From NCBI GenBank assembly GCA_002310055.1, contig DBXS01000021.1, positions 2,278 through 16,065 of the forward strand: a DNA stretch of 13,788 nt, in the 5' to 3' direction. Made by a program: the position numbers and the translations under genes. The DNA comes from Clostridiales bacterium UBA1206. Lineage in GTDB: Bacteria > Bacillota > Clostridia > Oscillospirales > CAG-382. This document shows, one piece after another, positions 1-6,558 of the stretch; the first letter of the stretch is position 1, and each line of letters starts with the position of its first letter. The notes under the pieces were generated by a model. That model was given only the letters and a program-made list of their open reading frames with translations, was not told the origin of the DNA and ran no database searches.

Positions 1-349
1 CGAGCGACGGCGCTTTTTTGACGCCGGCGGCTATGGATTCGTTCTGCATAAGCGCTTTGCCCAGCCCGTTTTCGCCTCCCAGTCCTTCGACCGCGTAAAC
101 GGCGGCTTCTTCGGCGGTGGATACCTGCTTGCCGTCGACCTCAAGTCCGAATCCCGATATATTGATATTGGAAACGAGGTTGGAAAGCGGCGACGCCAAA
201 AGGAACGTCAGCAGCGCCGCGAGCAGCACGCAGACAAAGCTCATTATCGCTTTTGCCATGCCTTTTCTGTACCCGTAGATCATCCTTACGGCGAATACTA
301 TGGCCGAAACAGCGACGAGCGCGATTACTATGATTTTGCCTATAGACAT
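1..349 (-). CDS. CvpA-like integral membrane protein, partial (N-terminal 116 residues)
   Basis: The gene starts at the ATG read from 349 and is still open at the left edge, so its C-terminus is missing. A GGAG motif about 8 bases upstream of the ATG supports the start. Visible residues 4-22 form one hydrophobic helix, followed by the turn IYGYRKGMAKAIMSF (24-38) and a second helix at about 38-52 ending in ASPLS. A Gly-Tyr-Arg-Lys-Gly turn between the first two helices, with a PLS after the second, is typical of the CvpA family. E. coli CvpA is tied to colicin V export and envelope stress, while Firmicute members are mostly uncharacterised. After the second helix the protein leaves the membrane into a polar stretch (residues 60-116). 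It is transcribed from its own promoter at 395-423 and is the last gene visible on this strand. The family call rests on the N-terminal pattern only; another small multi-pass membrane family is possible. Confidence 0.6.
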   Translation of the reverse strand, partial: MSIGKIIVIALVAVSAIVFAVRMIYGYRKGMAKAIMSFVCVLLAALLTFLLASPLSNLVSNINISGFGLEVDGKQVSTAEEAAVYAVEGLGGENGLGKALMQNESIAAGVKKAPSL

Positions 350-394
350 ATCTGTGCTCCTTTCATGAAAAAAAGAGTTATTGACATCAATTGC

Positions 395-423
395 ATTATA
401 AACAAAAAGCGGCGAATAGTCAA
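395..423 (-). promoter_or_regulatory. Sigma-70-type promoter for the CvpA-like gene
   Basis: On the minus strand, TTGACT (418-423) and a perfect TATAAT (395-400) are separated by exactly 17 bases. The predicted transcript start near 388 would give a leader of about 39 bases before the ATG at 349. Confidence 0.8.
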
Positions 424-442
424 CAGTAATCGTCATTTGTTT

Positions 443-471
443 ACAAAAACGCCCCGCAAAAGAGCGGGGCG
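443..471 (-). terminator. Rho-independent terminator of the alpha-oxoamine synthase gene
   Basis: An 8-bp perfect GC-rich stem (450-457 with 464-471) closes a 6-base loop. On the minus strand it is followed by a TTTTT run (445-449). It lies 12 bases past the stop of the 483-1661 gene and separates it from the next promoter at 395-423. Confidence 0.85.
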
Positions 472-482
472 ATAAGCGTATT

Positions 483-1661
483 TTACTGTTCTTCCTCGAG
501 CACCTCGGCGATTATGCCGACCGCCTCGTCGATAAGAGGTTCGGTATGAGTGGCCATAAGACTGGTGCGGATGAGGCATTCGCCCGGCGCGACGGCGGGC
601 GGGATGGTGCTGTTTGCATAAACGCCGCGATCATACAGTTTTGCGTTGACCTTGAAGGTGCGTATCATATCGTACGTGTAAATGGGGATGATGGGCGTGG
701 TCTTGCTTTCGCGTATTTTGACGCCTTTGGCTTTGAGCGCGGCGCGCATATAGTCGGCGATATGCTCGAGCTTTTTGGGCAGCTCGGGATGATTTTCGAG
801 CACTTTGAGCGCAGCCAGCGCCGAAGCGCACGAAGCGGGAGTCATAGAAGCCGAGAAGATGAACGGGCGCGAATTGTGGCGGACGTAATCGACGCATTCG
901 GCGCTTGCCGCCATATAACCGCCTAAGCTCGCCAGCGATTTGCTGAACGTGCCCATATAGATATCGACCTGATCCTCGAGCCCGAAATAGCTCGCGGTGC
1001 CTCTGCCGCCTTCGCCCAGGACGCCGAGCCCGTGAGCGTCGTCGACCATTACCCTTGCGCCGTACTTCTTGGCAAGACGGCAGATCTCGGGCAGGTTGGC
1101 GATGTCTCCGCCCATGCTGAACACGCCGTCGGTGACTATGAGCGCGCCGGCGGTCTCCGGTACCTGCCGGAGCGTGGCTTCGAGATCGGCCATATCGTTA
1201 TGCCCGTAGCGCAGCATTTTGCCAAAGCAGAGCTTGCATGCGTCGTAGATACTCGCGTGGTTTTCTTTGTCGCAGATTACGTAGTCGCTTCTGCCGACGA
1301 GCGCGCTGATTATGCCCAAATTCGACTGGAAGCCCGTGGAAAACGTCATAACCGCCTCTTTGCGCAAAAACTTGGCGAGCTCGGCTTCGAGATCCAGATG
1401 CAGCTGCAGCGTTCCGTTGAGGAAACGGGAGCCGGAACAGCCCGTGCCGTATTCCTCGAGCGCTTTGACGCCGGCTTCGATGACCTCGGGGTTCACGGTG
1501 AGCCCGAGATAGTTGTTGGAGCCGAGCATTATGCGGCGCTTGCCTTCCATTATGACTTCCGTGTCCTGCTTGGTCTGCAGGGCGTGGAAATACGGATATA
1601 TGCCGAGTTCCCTCAGTTGGGCGGCGCGGGTGTCGCTTTCGAATTTCTTAAAAAGATCCAT
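483..1661 (-). CDS. Alpha-oxoamine synthase, serine palmitoyltransferase-like (PLP-dependent)
   Basis: A complete 392-residue member of the alpha-oxoamine synthase family (AONS/BioF, KBL, ALAS, SPT). These enzymes decarboxylate an amino acid and condense it with an acyl-CoA. Visible landmarks are NNYLGL (49-54), the ring-stacking His135, the cofactor-binding pair Asp207/His210 in DDAHGLGVLG, and the PLP lysine Lys241 in GTFSKSLASLGG. The segment GTGCSGSRFLNGTL (72-85) matches bacterial serine palmitoyltransferases. It differs from what I recall for KBL (SVRFICGT-type) and BioF (GGSR...SG-type). The C-terminal LIRTSLMATHT also fits the SPT-like clade. No biotin or threonine-catabolism gene lies nearby. 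The likely product is therefore a 3-ketosphinganine-type or other long-chain aminoketone, but the substrate is inference. It is cytosolic or membrane-peripheral with no signal peptide. Length is normal for the family. It stands as a single-gene unit between its own promoter and terminator. The upstream ribosome site (GGAAGAG) is weak. Confidence 0.85.
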   Translation of the reverse strand: MDLFKKFESDTRAAQLRELGIYPYFHALQTKQDTEVIMEGKRRIMLGSNNYLGLTVNPEVIEAGVKALEEYGTGCSGSRFLNGTLQLHLDLEAELAKFLRKEAVMTFSTGFQSNLGIISALVGRSDYVICDKENHASIYDACKLCFGKMLRYGHNDMADLEATLRQVPETAGALIVTDGVFSMGGDIANLPEICRLAKKYGARVMVDDAHGLGVLGEGGRGTASYFGLEDQVDIYMGTFSKSLASLGGYMAASAECVDYVRHNSRPFIFSASMTPASCASALAALKVLENHPELPKKLEHIADYMRAALKAKGVKIRESKTTPIIPIYTYDMIRTFKVNAKLYDRGVYANSTIPPAVAPGECLIRTSLMATHTEPLIDEAVGIIAEVLEEEQ

Positions 1662-1712
1662 ATCGCTCTTCCGTTCGAATTCTTAATTTTTTCTTAATAC
1701 AGTACATCCCTT

Positions 1713-1740
1713 ATTATACTGAAATAATCGGTTTTGTCAA
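1713..1740 (-). promoter_or_regulatory. Promoter of the alpha-oxoamine synthase gene
   Basis: On the minus strand, TTGACA (1735-1740) is followed after 16 bases by TATAAT (1713-1718). Both hexamers are perfect consensus. The predicted leader before the ATG at 1661 is about 45 bases. Its -35 region sits in an 11-bp sequence that recurs inverted in the divergent promoter at 1846. Confidence 0.8.
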
Positions 1741-1845
1741 GTGTTTTTTGTTCCCCGCCGCTTAATAAAAAAATAATAATTGCTCTTCCCTCCCCGCTTC
1801 GCCCGCACGCCGCAAAACATATATGATCAAATTGCGCAAAAACGC

Positions 1846-1874
1846 TTGACAAAACGCAAAAAAAGAAGCAAAAT
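1846..1874 (+). promoter_or_regulatory. Promoter of the 1914-5812 operon
   Basis: A perfect TTGACA (1846-1851) is followed after 17 bases by CAAAAT (1869-1874), a 4/6 match to the -10 consensus. A better hexamer, TATAGT (1874-1879), lies 22 bases away, which is too far for a standard promoter. The -35 is convincing; the exact -10 is uncertain. Confidence 0.6.
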
Positions 1875-1913
1875 ATAGTAAAGGAATCTTAACGAAAAAG
1901 GAGAATTGCTAAT

Positions 1914-2312
1914 ATGTCAACCGTAAACGAATTTTTGAACGAGACCGGCACGTTCTTCCTCGCCACCGTCGACGGCGACGCGCCTAAATGCCGCCCGCTG
2001 GGGCTGCACGTCTGTGTGGACGGTATGCTTCTGTTCGGGGTGGGCGATTTCAAAGCGGTCTACCGCCAGCTCAGAGCAAACCCCAAAGCCGAGATTGTGG
2101 CGCTCAAACCCGACGGAAAATGGCTGCGCTATTCCGGCGAAGCCGTATTTATGGAAGACGAAAAGTATTCCGCCGCGGCGCTCGAGACGTCACCGTATCT
2201 CAAAAACATATACAACGAGCAGACCGGACACAAGCTTATGATGTTCCGGCTCGAAAACGCTTGCGCCCGCGTGATAAACGTAATGTGCGAAGGCGAAGCG
2301 ATTGAAGTCTGA
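1914..2312 (+). CDS. Pyridoxamine 5'-phosphate oxidase-family (FMN split-barrel) protein
   Basis: A 132-residue single-domain protein. The N-terminal pattern, with a short helix (VNEFLNETG) followed by the strand FFLATVDGD, then KCRPLGL, a strand LLFGVGDFKAV, and the later KWLRYSGEAVF, is typical of small split-barrel proteins that bind FMN, or sometimes F420 or haem. True PNPOx enzymes of vitamin B6 synthesis are much longer, so a role in pyridoxal supply is unlikely. A small flavin-dependent reductase or flavin-binding sensor is the better guess. The start is well set by AAGGAG (1898-1903), 10 bases ahead of the ATG. It is the first gene of a five-gene operon, and the next gene begins 4 bases after its stop, or overlaps it if an earlier TTG is used. 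Confidence 0.85.
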   Translation: MSTVNEFLNETGTFFLATVDGDAPKCRPLGLHVCVDGMLLFGVGDFKAVYRQLRANPKAEIVALKPDGKWLRYSGEAVFMEDEKYSAAALETSPYLKNIYNEQTGHKLMMFRLENACARVINVMCEGEAIEV

Positions 2313-2316
2313 ACGA

Positions 2317-2709
2317 ATGCGGGGCTTTTACAACGAACGCAGTGCGCCCGAAAGCGTAAAGCGGCTTTATTCCGCGCTCAAAGAAGCGTGGTGCGCAGAT
2401 ACCTGCGCTCCGCGGATGCGCAAAAACTGGAGCAAGGATAACCCCTCGCTCGGTCAATGTTCGGTGACGGCGTTTCTCGTACAGGATATAATGGGCGGCG
2501 AAGTTTTCGGCGTCCCGCTCGAAGACGGCAATTTTCACTGTTTCAACGTTATAGAAGGCACGGTATTCGACCTTACGAGCGAACAGCTCGATACGATGCC
2601 CGAATACACGCTCGAATATCCGCAATCGCGTGATACGCATTTTGAAAAAGCCGAAAAAAAGGCTCGCTACGAGCTTTTGAAACGTCGCTATACGGAGGCG
2701 GAACAATGA
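2317..2709 (+). CDS. YunG-like protein with Cys-His-Asp motif order
   Basis: A soluble protein of 130 residues from the ATG at 2317, or 135 if translation starts at the in-frame TTG at 2302. The TTG has a weak AAGG (2290-2293) 8 bases upstream, and neither start has a strong ribosome site. The core reads GQCSVTAFLVQDIMGGEVFG, then NFHCFN, then FDLTSEQ. This resembles the YunG family of Bacillus, whose function I do not know to be established. The order Cys, His, Asp (C48, H74, D85 from the ATG start) recalls papain- or transglutaminase-type folds. A catalytic role is possible but is inference. The C-terminus is basic and helical (KAEKKARYELLKRRY). The TGA overlaps the next ATG (ATGA, 2706-2709), so translation is probably coupled to the patatin-like gene. 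Confidence 0.65.
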   Translation: MRGFYNERSAPESVKRLYSALKEAWCADTCAPRMRKNWSKDNPSLGQCSVTAFLVQDIMGGEVFGVPLEDGNFHCFNVIEGTVFDLTSEQLDTMPEYTLEYPQSRDTHFEKAEKKARYELLKRRYTEAEQ

Positions 2710-3566
2710 AAACAGCGCTCGTAATGGAAGGCGGAGCCATGCGCGGGATGTTCACCTGCGGCGTCCTTGACGTCTTTTTGGAAAACGGCGTGGAGTTCGA
2801 CGCCGCCGGAGGCATATCGGCCGGCGCCGCTTTCGGCTGCAATTTCATATCGCGTCAGCGCGGCAGGGCGATCAGATACAACAAGAAGTATTGCAACGAC
2901 GAAAACTACTGCAGCGTTCGTTCGCTCATAAAGACGGGCGACCTTTACGGCGCGGATTTTTGTTACCGCGAACTGCCGGACGTGCTCGACCCGTTCGACC
3001 GCAAGGCGTTCGCTGAAAACACGACGGAATTCTACGTGGGCGCGACAGACACAGCCACCGGAAAGCCGGTATATCACAAATGCTCCGACGGCGGAGAACG
3101 CGATTTTGCCTGGATACGCGCCTCGGCTTCAATGCCGTTCGTATCGCATGCCGTCGTTATCGACGGATACACGCTGCTCGACGGCGGGATCTGCGACGCC
3201 ACGCCGTTCGACTATCTTAAAAGTATAGGATACGAACGGTTCGTCGTGATCCTTACGCGGCCGCGCGGATATATCAAAAAGAAGAGCCCTTCGGCTTTGT
3301 TCTCAAAGCTTTTACTGCGCAGGTATCCCGAGATCGCAAAGGCGCTCGCCATACGGCACGAACGCTACAACGCCGAGATGCTGCGCATAGCGCGTTCCGA
3401 AGAAGCGGGCGAAGCCCTGGTCTTGGCGCCTCGCGAGCCGCTCGACGTCAAGCGGACCGAGCACGATCCGGAAAAGCTCCAGCGCGCATACGATACCGGC
3501 GCCGCCGAAGCGCGCGAAAAGCTCGATGAGATAAGAGCGTTCCTGCAGCAAAGCAAACTTTTGTAA
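2706..3566 (+). CDS. Patatin-like phospholipase family protein (YjjU-like)
   Basis: A 286-residue serine acyl hydrolase of the patatin family. The oxyanion loop EGGAMRG (8-14) is followed by the nucleophile elbow GISAGA with Ser38, and the second catalytic residue Asp159 lies in LLDGGICDATPF. All catalytic elements are present. The length and the spacing of the Ser-Asp dyad match the E. coli YjjU type rather than the longer RssA/ExoU types. Members cleave acyl groups from phospholipids or related lipids; the natural substrate here is unknown. There is no signal peptide, so it should work in the cytoplasm or on the inner membrane face. GGAGG about 7 bases upstream supports the ATG, which overlaps the preceding TGA by 4 bases. 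The C-terminal 60 residues are a charged helical tail. Confidence 0.9.
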   Translation: MKTALVMEGGAMRGMFTCGVLDVFLENGVEFDAAGGISAGAAFGCNFISRQRGRAIRYNKKYCNDENYCSVRSLIKTGDLYGADFCYRELPDVLDPFDRKAFAENTTEFYVGATDTATGKPVYHKCSDGGERDFAWIRASASMPFVSHAVVIDGYTLLDGGICDATPFDYLKSIGYERFVVILTRPRGYIKKKSPSALFSKLLLRRYPEIAKALAIRHERYNAEMLRIARSEEAGEALVLAPREPLDVKRTEHDPEKLQRAYDTGAAEAREKLDEIRAFLQQSKLL

Positions 3567-3585
3567 GATGAGGTAACATTCAGGC

Positions 3586-5010
3586 ATGAAAGCATTCAAA
3601 TGCCCAAAATGCGGCGGCGACGTAAAATACGATATAGCAAAAGAATCGATCCTATGCGAATACTGCGGCGAAACCATTAACCGCGACGACTACCAGCGTT
3701 TTCTGGACGATAACGGTCTTTACGCCACCACACAGTTCACCTGTCCGCAGTGCGGTGGTTCGGTGCTGAGCTACGACGACACCATTTCCGCTTTCTGCAG
3801 CTACTGCGGCGCGCCCGTGGTGTTCGACAAACGCGTGGTGGAAGACACCAAGCCCGCGGGCATAATACCTTTTTCGGTGTCCGAAAACGCCGCGAACGAG
3901 ATATACAGCAAAAAGATAAAGAACGCGTTCTTTGCGCCCGACTGGATGGACGACGCCGGAGGCCGCAGGACCGTGGGGATATATATGCCCTATTTCGTAT
4001 ACGGCGCGCACGCCGGCGGACATTTTACCGTCAAAGGCGAAAAACGCACCAACTACGGTTCGTACACGCAGGTCAACGAATACAGCGTGGACTTCGACCT
4101 CGACGCGCAATACGACGGCACACGGTTCGACGCGGCGCGCGCTTTTCCGGACGCGATGAGCGAATCCATAGACACGTACAAGACCGGGAAGACCGTTCCG
4201 TTCAAGACCGCGTATCTCGCAGGCTACTACGCCGACGGCGGCGACGTCGCCGAAGAAAACTACAACTGGCTGGTCAAAGAGCTCGTCTGCAACGATCTCC
4301 GCGCCGACGGAATGACGACTTCCGACGGAATAAAGCTGAAGACCGGCAAGATCGAATCGCACATAGAGCTCGAAACCGAAAAGACGCTGTTCCCGGTGTG
4401 GCTGCACACCCACCGCAGGAACGGCCGCGTGTGCTATTCGGCGATCAACGGTCAGACCGGCGACGCTGCGGCGGAGATACCGATAGACAAATGGAAATAT
4501 ATCAAAGTTTCGGTCATCGCCGCGGCGATAATAGCCGTGATAATGAATCTTTTCTTCACCATCACGCCCAAAACTTTTCTTATTGTTGCCGAAATCATAC
4601 TTTTCCTCTTCGGATTTATGCTGCGCAAGCTGCACGGCGACGTTTACGTGCGGGAAAACCATATGGACGACATAGGGTATACCGGGATACATAAATTCAG
4701 GCAGCGCGCCAAAGCCTCGGGCAAAGCCTCAGGCAGTACGAAAAGCAGCCCCGGCGCCACGGCGTGGTCGTTCGAGATACCGCTTTCGGTCCGCTTTGCG
4801 GGATGGTACAAAACGCTCATAGGGCTTGCGGTATTCGCCGCGGTGCTTTTGTCCGGCACCGTGCTCGACGTAATCTATTACGCGGCGGCGGGCATAAGCA
4901 TAGCGCTCGCCGTGTGGTCGGCGTTCGATATCATAAAGCAGCAGAATCTTCTCGCATCGCGCGATATCCCCGTTTTCACCCTGCAGAGAGGGGGCGACGG
5001 GAATGGCTGA
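3586..5010 (+). CDS. Membrane protein with two N-terminal zinc ribbons
   Basis: A 474-residue protein. Two zinc ribbons open it: Cys6/Cys9 with Cys24/Cys27, and Cys53/Cys56 with Cys71/Cys74, all as CPxC...CxYC pairs. A soluble domain of about 220 residues follows. It ends in a motif I recognise from related clostridial proteins, LFPVWLHTH...INGQTGDAAAEIP (268-299). Two hydrophobic helices follow (about 307-326 and 329-346), then a polar stretch rich in Lys/Ser (370-392) and two more helices (about 410-427 and 429-448). Such proteins are often mislabelled as PriA-like helicases because of the ribbons, but no helicase motif is present. The function is unknown. The zinc ribbons should face the cytoplasm and may bind another protein or nucleic acid. 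GAGG sits 12 bases before the ATG. Its end overlaps the TPM gene by 8 bases, suggesting a two-protein membrane unit. Confidence 0.8.
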   Translation: MKAFKCPKCGGDVKYDIAKESILCEYCGETINRDDYQRFLDDNGLYATTQFTCPQCGGSVLSYDDTISAFCSYCGAPVVFDKRVVEDTKPAGIIPFSVSENAANEIYSKKIKNAFFAPDWMDDAGGRRTVGIYMPYFVYGAHAGGHFTVKGEKRTNYGSYTQVNEYSVDFDLDAQYDGTRFDAARAFPDAMSESIDTYKTGKTVPFKTAYLAGYYADGGDVAEENYNWLVKELVCNDLRADGMTTSDGIKLKTGKIESHIELETEKTLFPVWLHTHRRNGRVCYSAINGQTGDAAAEIPIDKWKYIKVSVIAAAIIAVIMNLFFTITPKTFLIVAEIILFLFGFMLRKLHGDVYVRENHMDDIGYTGIHKFRQRAKASGKASGSTKSSPGATAWSFEIPLSVRFAGWYKTLIGLAVFAAVLLSGTVLDVIYYAAAGISIALAVWSAFDIIKQQNLLASRDIPVFTLQRGGDGNG

Positions 5011-5812
5011 ATCCAAAAAGCACATAGCGCTAAACACGGTGCTCATCATAGCGGTGATCGTGCTCGCGCTGCCGTTTATTCTCGATATCATCCGCTCTTC
5101 GTCTTCATCCGAGGCGTTGGCGGAACTCCCGCCCGAAAACGAGGCTGACGTGTATATCGACGACGGCGCGGGTCTGTTTGACGAAGAACAGTACGCCCAA
5201 GTAAAGGCCGCAATGCTGCGCGTGACTTCCCTTTACCCGGTCGCGCTCGTCACGACCGGCGACACGGGCGGGTACTATACCACCGAATCGTACGCGGTAA
5301 GCAAATTCCGCGACCTGTACGGCGGCGGAAAAGGCATTCTGTTCGTCATAGATATGCAGAACCGGTATCTGTATCTTTACACCGATAACGGCAACTCAAA
5401 GCTCAGCGTGAGCAAATGCGACACCGTGACAGACAACGTCTATATGTACGCGCGAAACGGAGATTATACCAAATGCGCGACCGAAACGTTTTCGCAGGTG
5501 TTCGACGTTATGGCGGATATCGCGATACCCCAGCCGATGAAACATATGAGCAACTTGCTCATTGCCGTATCGGCTTCGCTCTTCGCCGTGTTCGTTTACG
5601 CGTACAAGAAGACGCGCATCAAATCGCCGGGAGAAGTTTATCAGCTTGATAAGGATATGAAGAAGCTGATAAACATCAACAATGCGGACGCCACGCTCAA
5701 GCGCTCCTACCGCATATCGCACAGCTCGTCAAGCGGCGGCAGAAGCGGCGGCTTCGGCGGCGGTGGCGGCGGAGGCGGCGGTGGCGGTCACGGCGGCGGT
5801 CACGGATTCTGA
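5003..5812 (+). CDS. TPM-domain membrane protein with Gly/His-rich tail (YgcG-like)
   Basis: A 269-residue protein. A helix at 10-30 anchors it. Residues 48-170 form a TPM domain, recognisable by VYIDDGAGLFDEEQ, VALVTTGD, GGGKGILFVIDMQNRYLYLYT and the later SKCDTV. A second helix spans about 184-202. The tail ends in a run of Gly with His240, His263 and His267. TPM domains occur in plant TLP18.3/AtTLP18.3 and in bacterial YgcG-like membrane proteins; phosphatase activity is reported for the plant protein, but the bacterial role is open. With this topology the TPM domain lies outside and the Gly-rich tail inside. Gly-rich tails are usual in YgcG-like proteins; the His residues are less so. It is the last gene of the operon, overlaps its predecessor by 8 bases, and is followed by a strong terminator. 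Confidence 0.82.
   Translation: MAESKKHIALNTVLIIAVIVLALPFILDIIRSSSSSEALAELPPENEADVYIDDGAGLFDEEQYAQVKAAMLRVTSLYPVALVTTGDTGGYYTTESYAVSKFRDLYGGGKGILFVIDMQNRYLYLYTDNGNSKLSVSKCDTVTDNVYMYARNGDYTKCATETFSQVFDVMADIAIPQPMKHMSNLLIAVSASLFAVFVYAYKKTRIKSPGEVYQLDKDMKKLININNADATLKRSYRISHSSSSGGRSGGFGGGGGGGGGGGHGGGHGF
5735..5809 (+). repeat. GGC/GGT-rich low-complexity tract encoding the Gly-rich tail
   Basis: A run of GGC, GGT and GGA codons encodes residues 245-269 of the TPM protein, including eleven glycines in a row. Runs of this kind are prone to slippage, so tail length may vary between strains. Codons are mixed rather than a single perfect repeat, which limits slippage. Confidence 0.75.
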
Positions 5813-5818
5813 ACACAC

Positions 5819-5854
5819 AAAACAGGCGGCAAACGATTATTTGCCGCCTGTTTT
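5819..5854. terminator. Bidirectional terminator between convergent operons
   Basis: A perfect 15-bp stem (5819-5833 with 5840-5854) with loop CGATTA. The core GGCGGC/GCCGCC is flanked by an A-run on one side and a T-run on the other, so it works in both directions. It ends the plus-strand operon at 5812 and the minus-strand operon whose last stop is at 5867. Confidence 0.93.
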
Positions 5855-5866
5855 CTTATATGCTGT

Positions 5867-6541
5867 TCAGCCGATCTGCAGCTTTCTGCCCGAGCCGAGT
5901 TCGAAATGGTATTTCACTATTCCGAGATCCACCGTGCTGAACGGACCGCGCTTCGCGCGAACGGCGACGTTTTCGCCGTCGAATTCAATGACGAATTTCT
6001 GCTGGTTTATGGCGGTGGGCGCGAGCAGCGCGCATTCCGCGCCGCGTATCACCCAATCGGGGACATCGCCCTTTGCTTTCAAGACGTCCGGAACCGATTT
6101 GGACCTGTGCGGCTTGCCGCAGTTTTCGCCGTAGCCTGTGAGAATCGCCGCGAGTATGGATTCGCCTTCTGCGATATCGAACGCCGAAGGCACTTTTTTG
6201 TACGAGCCGCCGATCCAGCAGGTGTTGAGCCCCAGCTGCTGCGCTTTAAGCACCAGCTGTTCGCCGTAGTAACCGCATTTTTCAAGCGTTGACGCGTTCT
6301 TTTTGCCGATGACCGCGACGTAGTTCACCGCGTTGCGAAAGCTGCCGTAGTGCGGCAGAAGCCGCGCTTTGAGCGAGCCGAACGCTTTGGGCTCGTTTAT
6401 CGCAAGCTGCATATTCAGCCCGCTTTGGGCGTTCAGACCGGCTATATATGATTTGAGTTCGGCGATGATTTCATCGCCTAGCGGTTTTGCGAGATAATCG
6501 CGCACCGAATGGCGCTCGCGCGCCGCTTCCAGAAGATCCAT
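5867..6541 (-). CDS. Nitroreductase-family protein (TM_nitroreductase type)
   Basis: A 224-residue flavin-dependent reductase-like protein. RHSVRDY (10-16) is the usual N-terminal FMN-phosphate motif. GYYGEQLVLKAQQLGLNTCWIGG (90-112) is the conserved helix and turn of nitroreductases. An APTAINQQ motif, normally in the first half of classical nitroreductases, appears at 174-181. That arrangement fits the two-half Thermotoga-type subfamily, in which one chain holds both halves of the usual homodimer; the subfamily assignment is from memory of pattern. It likely binds FMN and reduces an unknown substrate with NAD(P)H. GGAGG (6548-6552) lies 6 bases upstream of the ATG. It is the last gene of the six-gene operon, 17 bases after the lipoprotein gene, and ends at the bidirectional terminator. 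Confidence 0.85.
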   Translation of the reverse strand: MDLLEAARERHSVRDYLAKPLGDEIIAELKSYIAGLNAQSGLNMQLAINEPKAFGSLKARLLPHYGSFRNAVNYVAVIGKKNASTLEKCGYYGEQLVLKAQQLGLNTCWIGGSYKKVPSAFDIAEGESILAAILTGYGENCGKPHRSKSVPDVLKAKGDVPDWVIRGAECALLAPTAINQQKFVIEFDGENVAVRAKRGPFSTVDLGIVKYHFELGSGRKLQIG

Positions 6542-6558
6542 ATCGCACCTCCGCTTAT

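Noticed and set aside
381..402. Plus-strand TTGACA followed by TATAAA at 381-402 as a promoter.
   Set aside because: The spacing is only 10 bases and no plus-strand gene follows. The good promoter here is on the minus strand.
3652..4694. Long open frames opposite or shifted to the zinc-ribbon gene (346 residues minus, 314 residues plus).
   Set aside because: They lie within a well-supported gene, lack ribosome sites and recognisable motifs, and have the Arg/Val-rich composition typical of shadow frames in GC-rich coding DNA.
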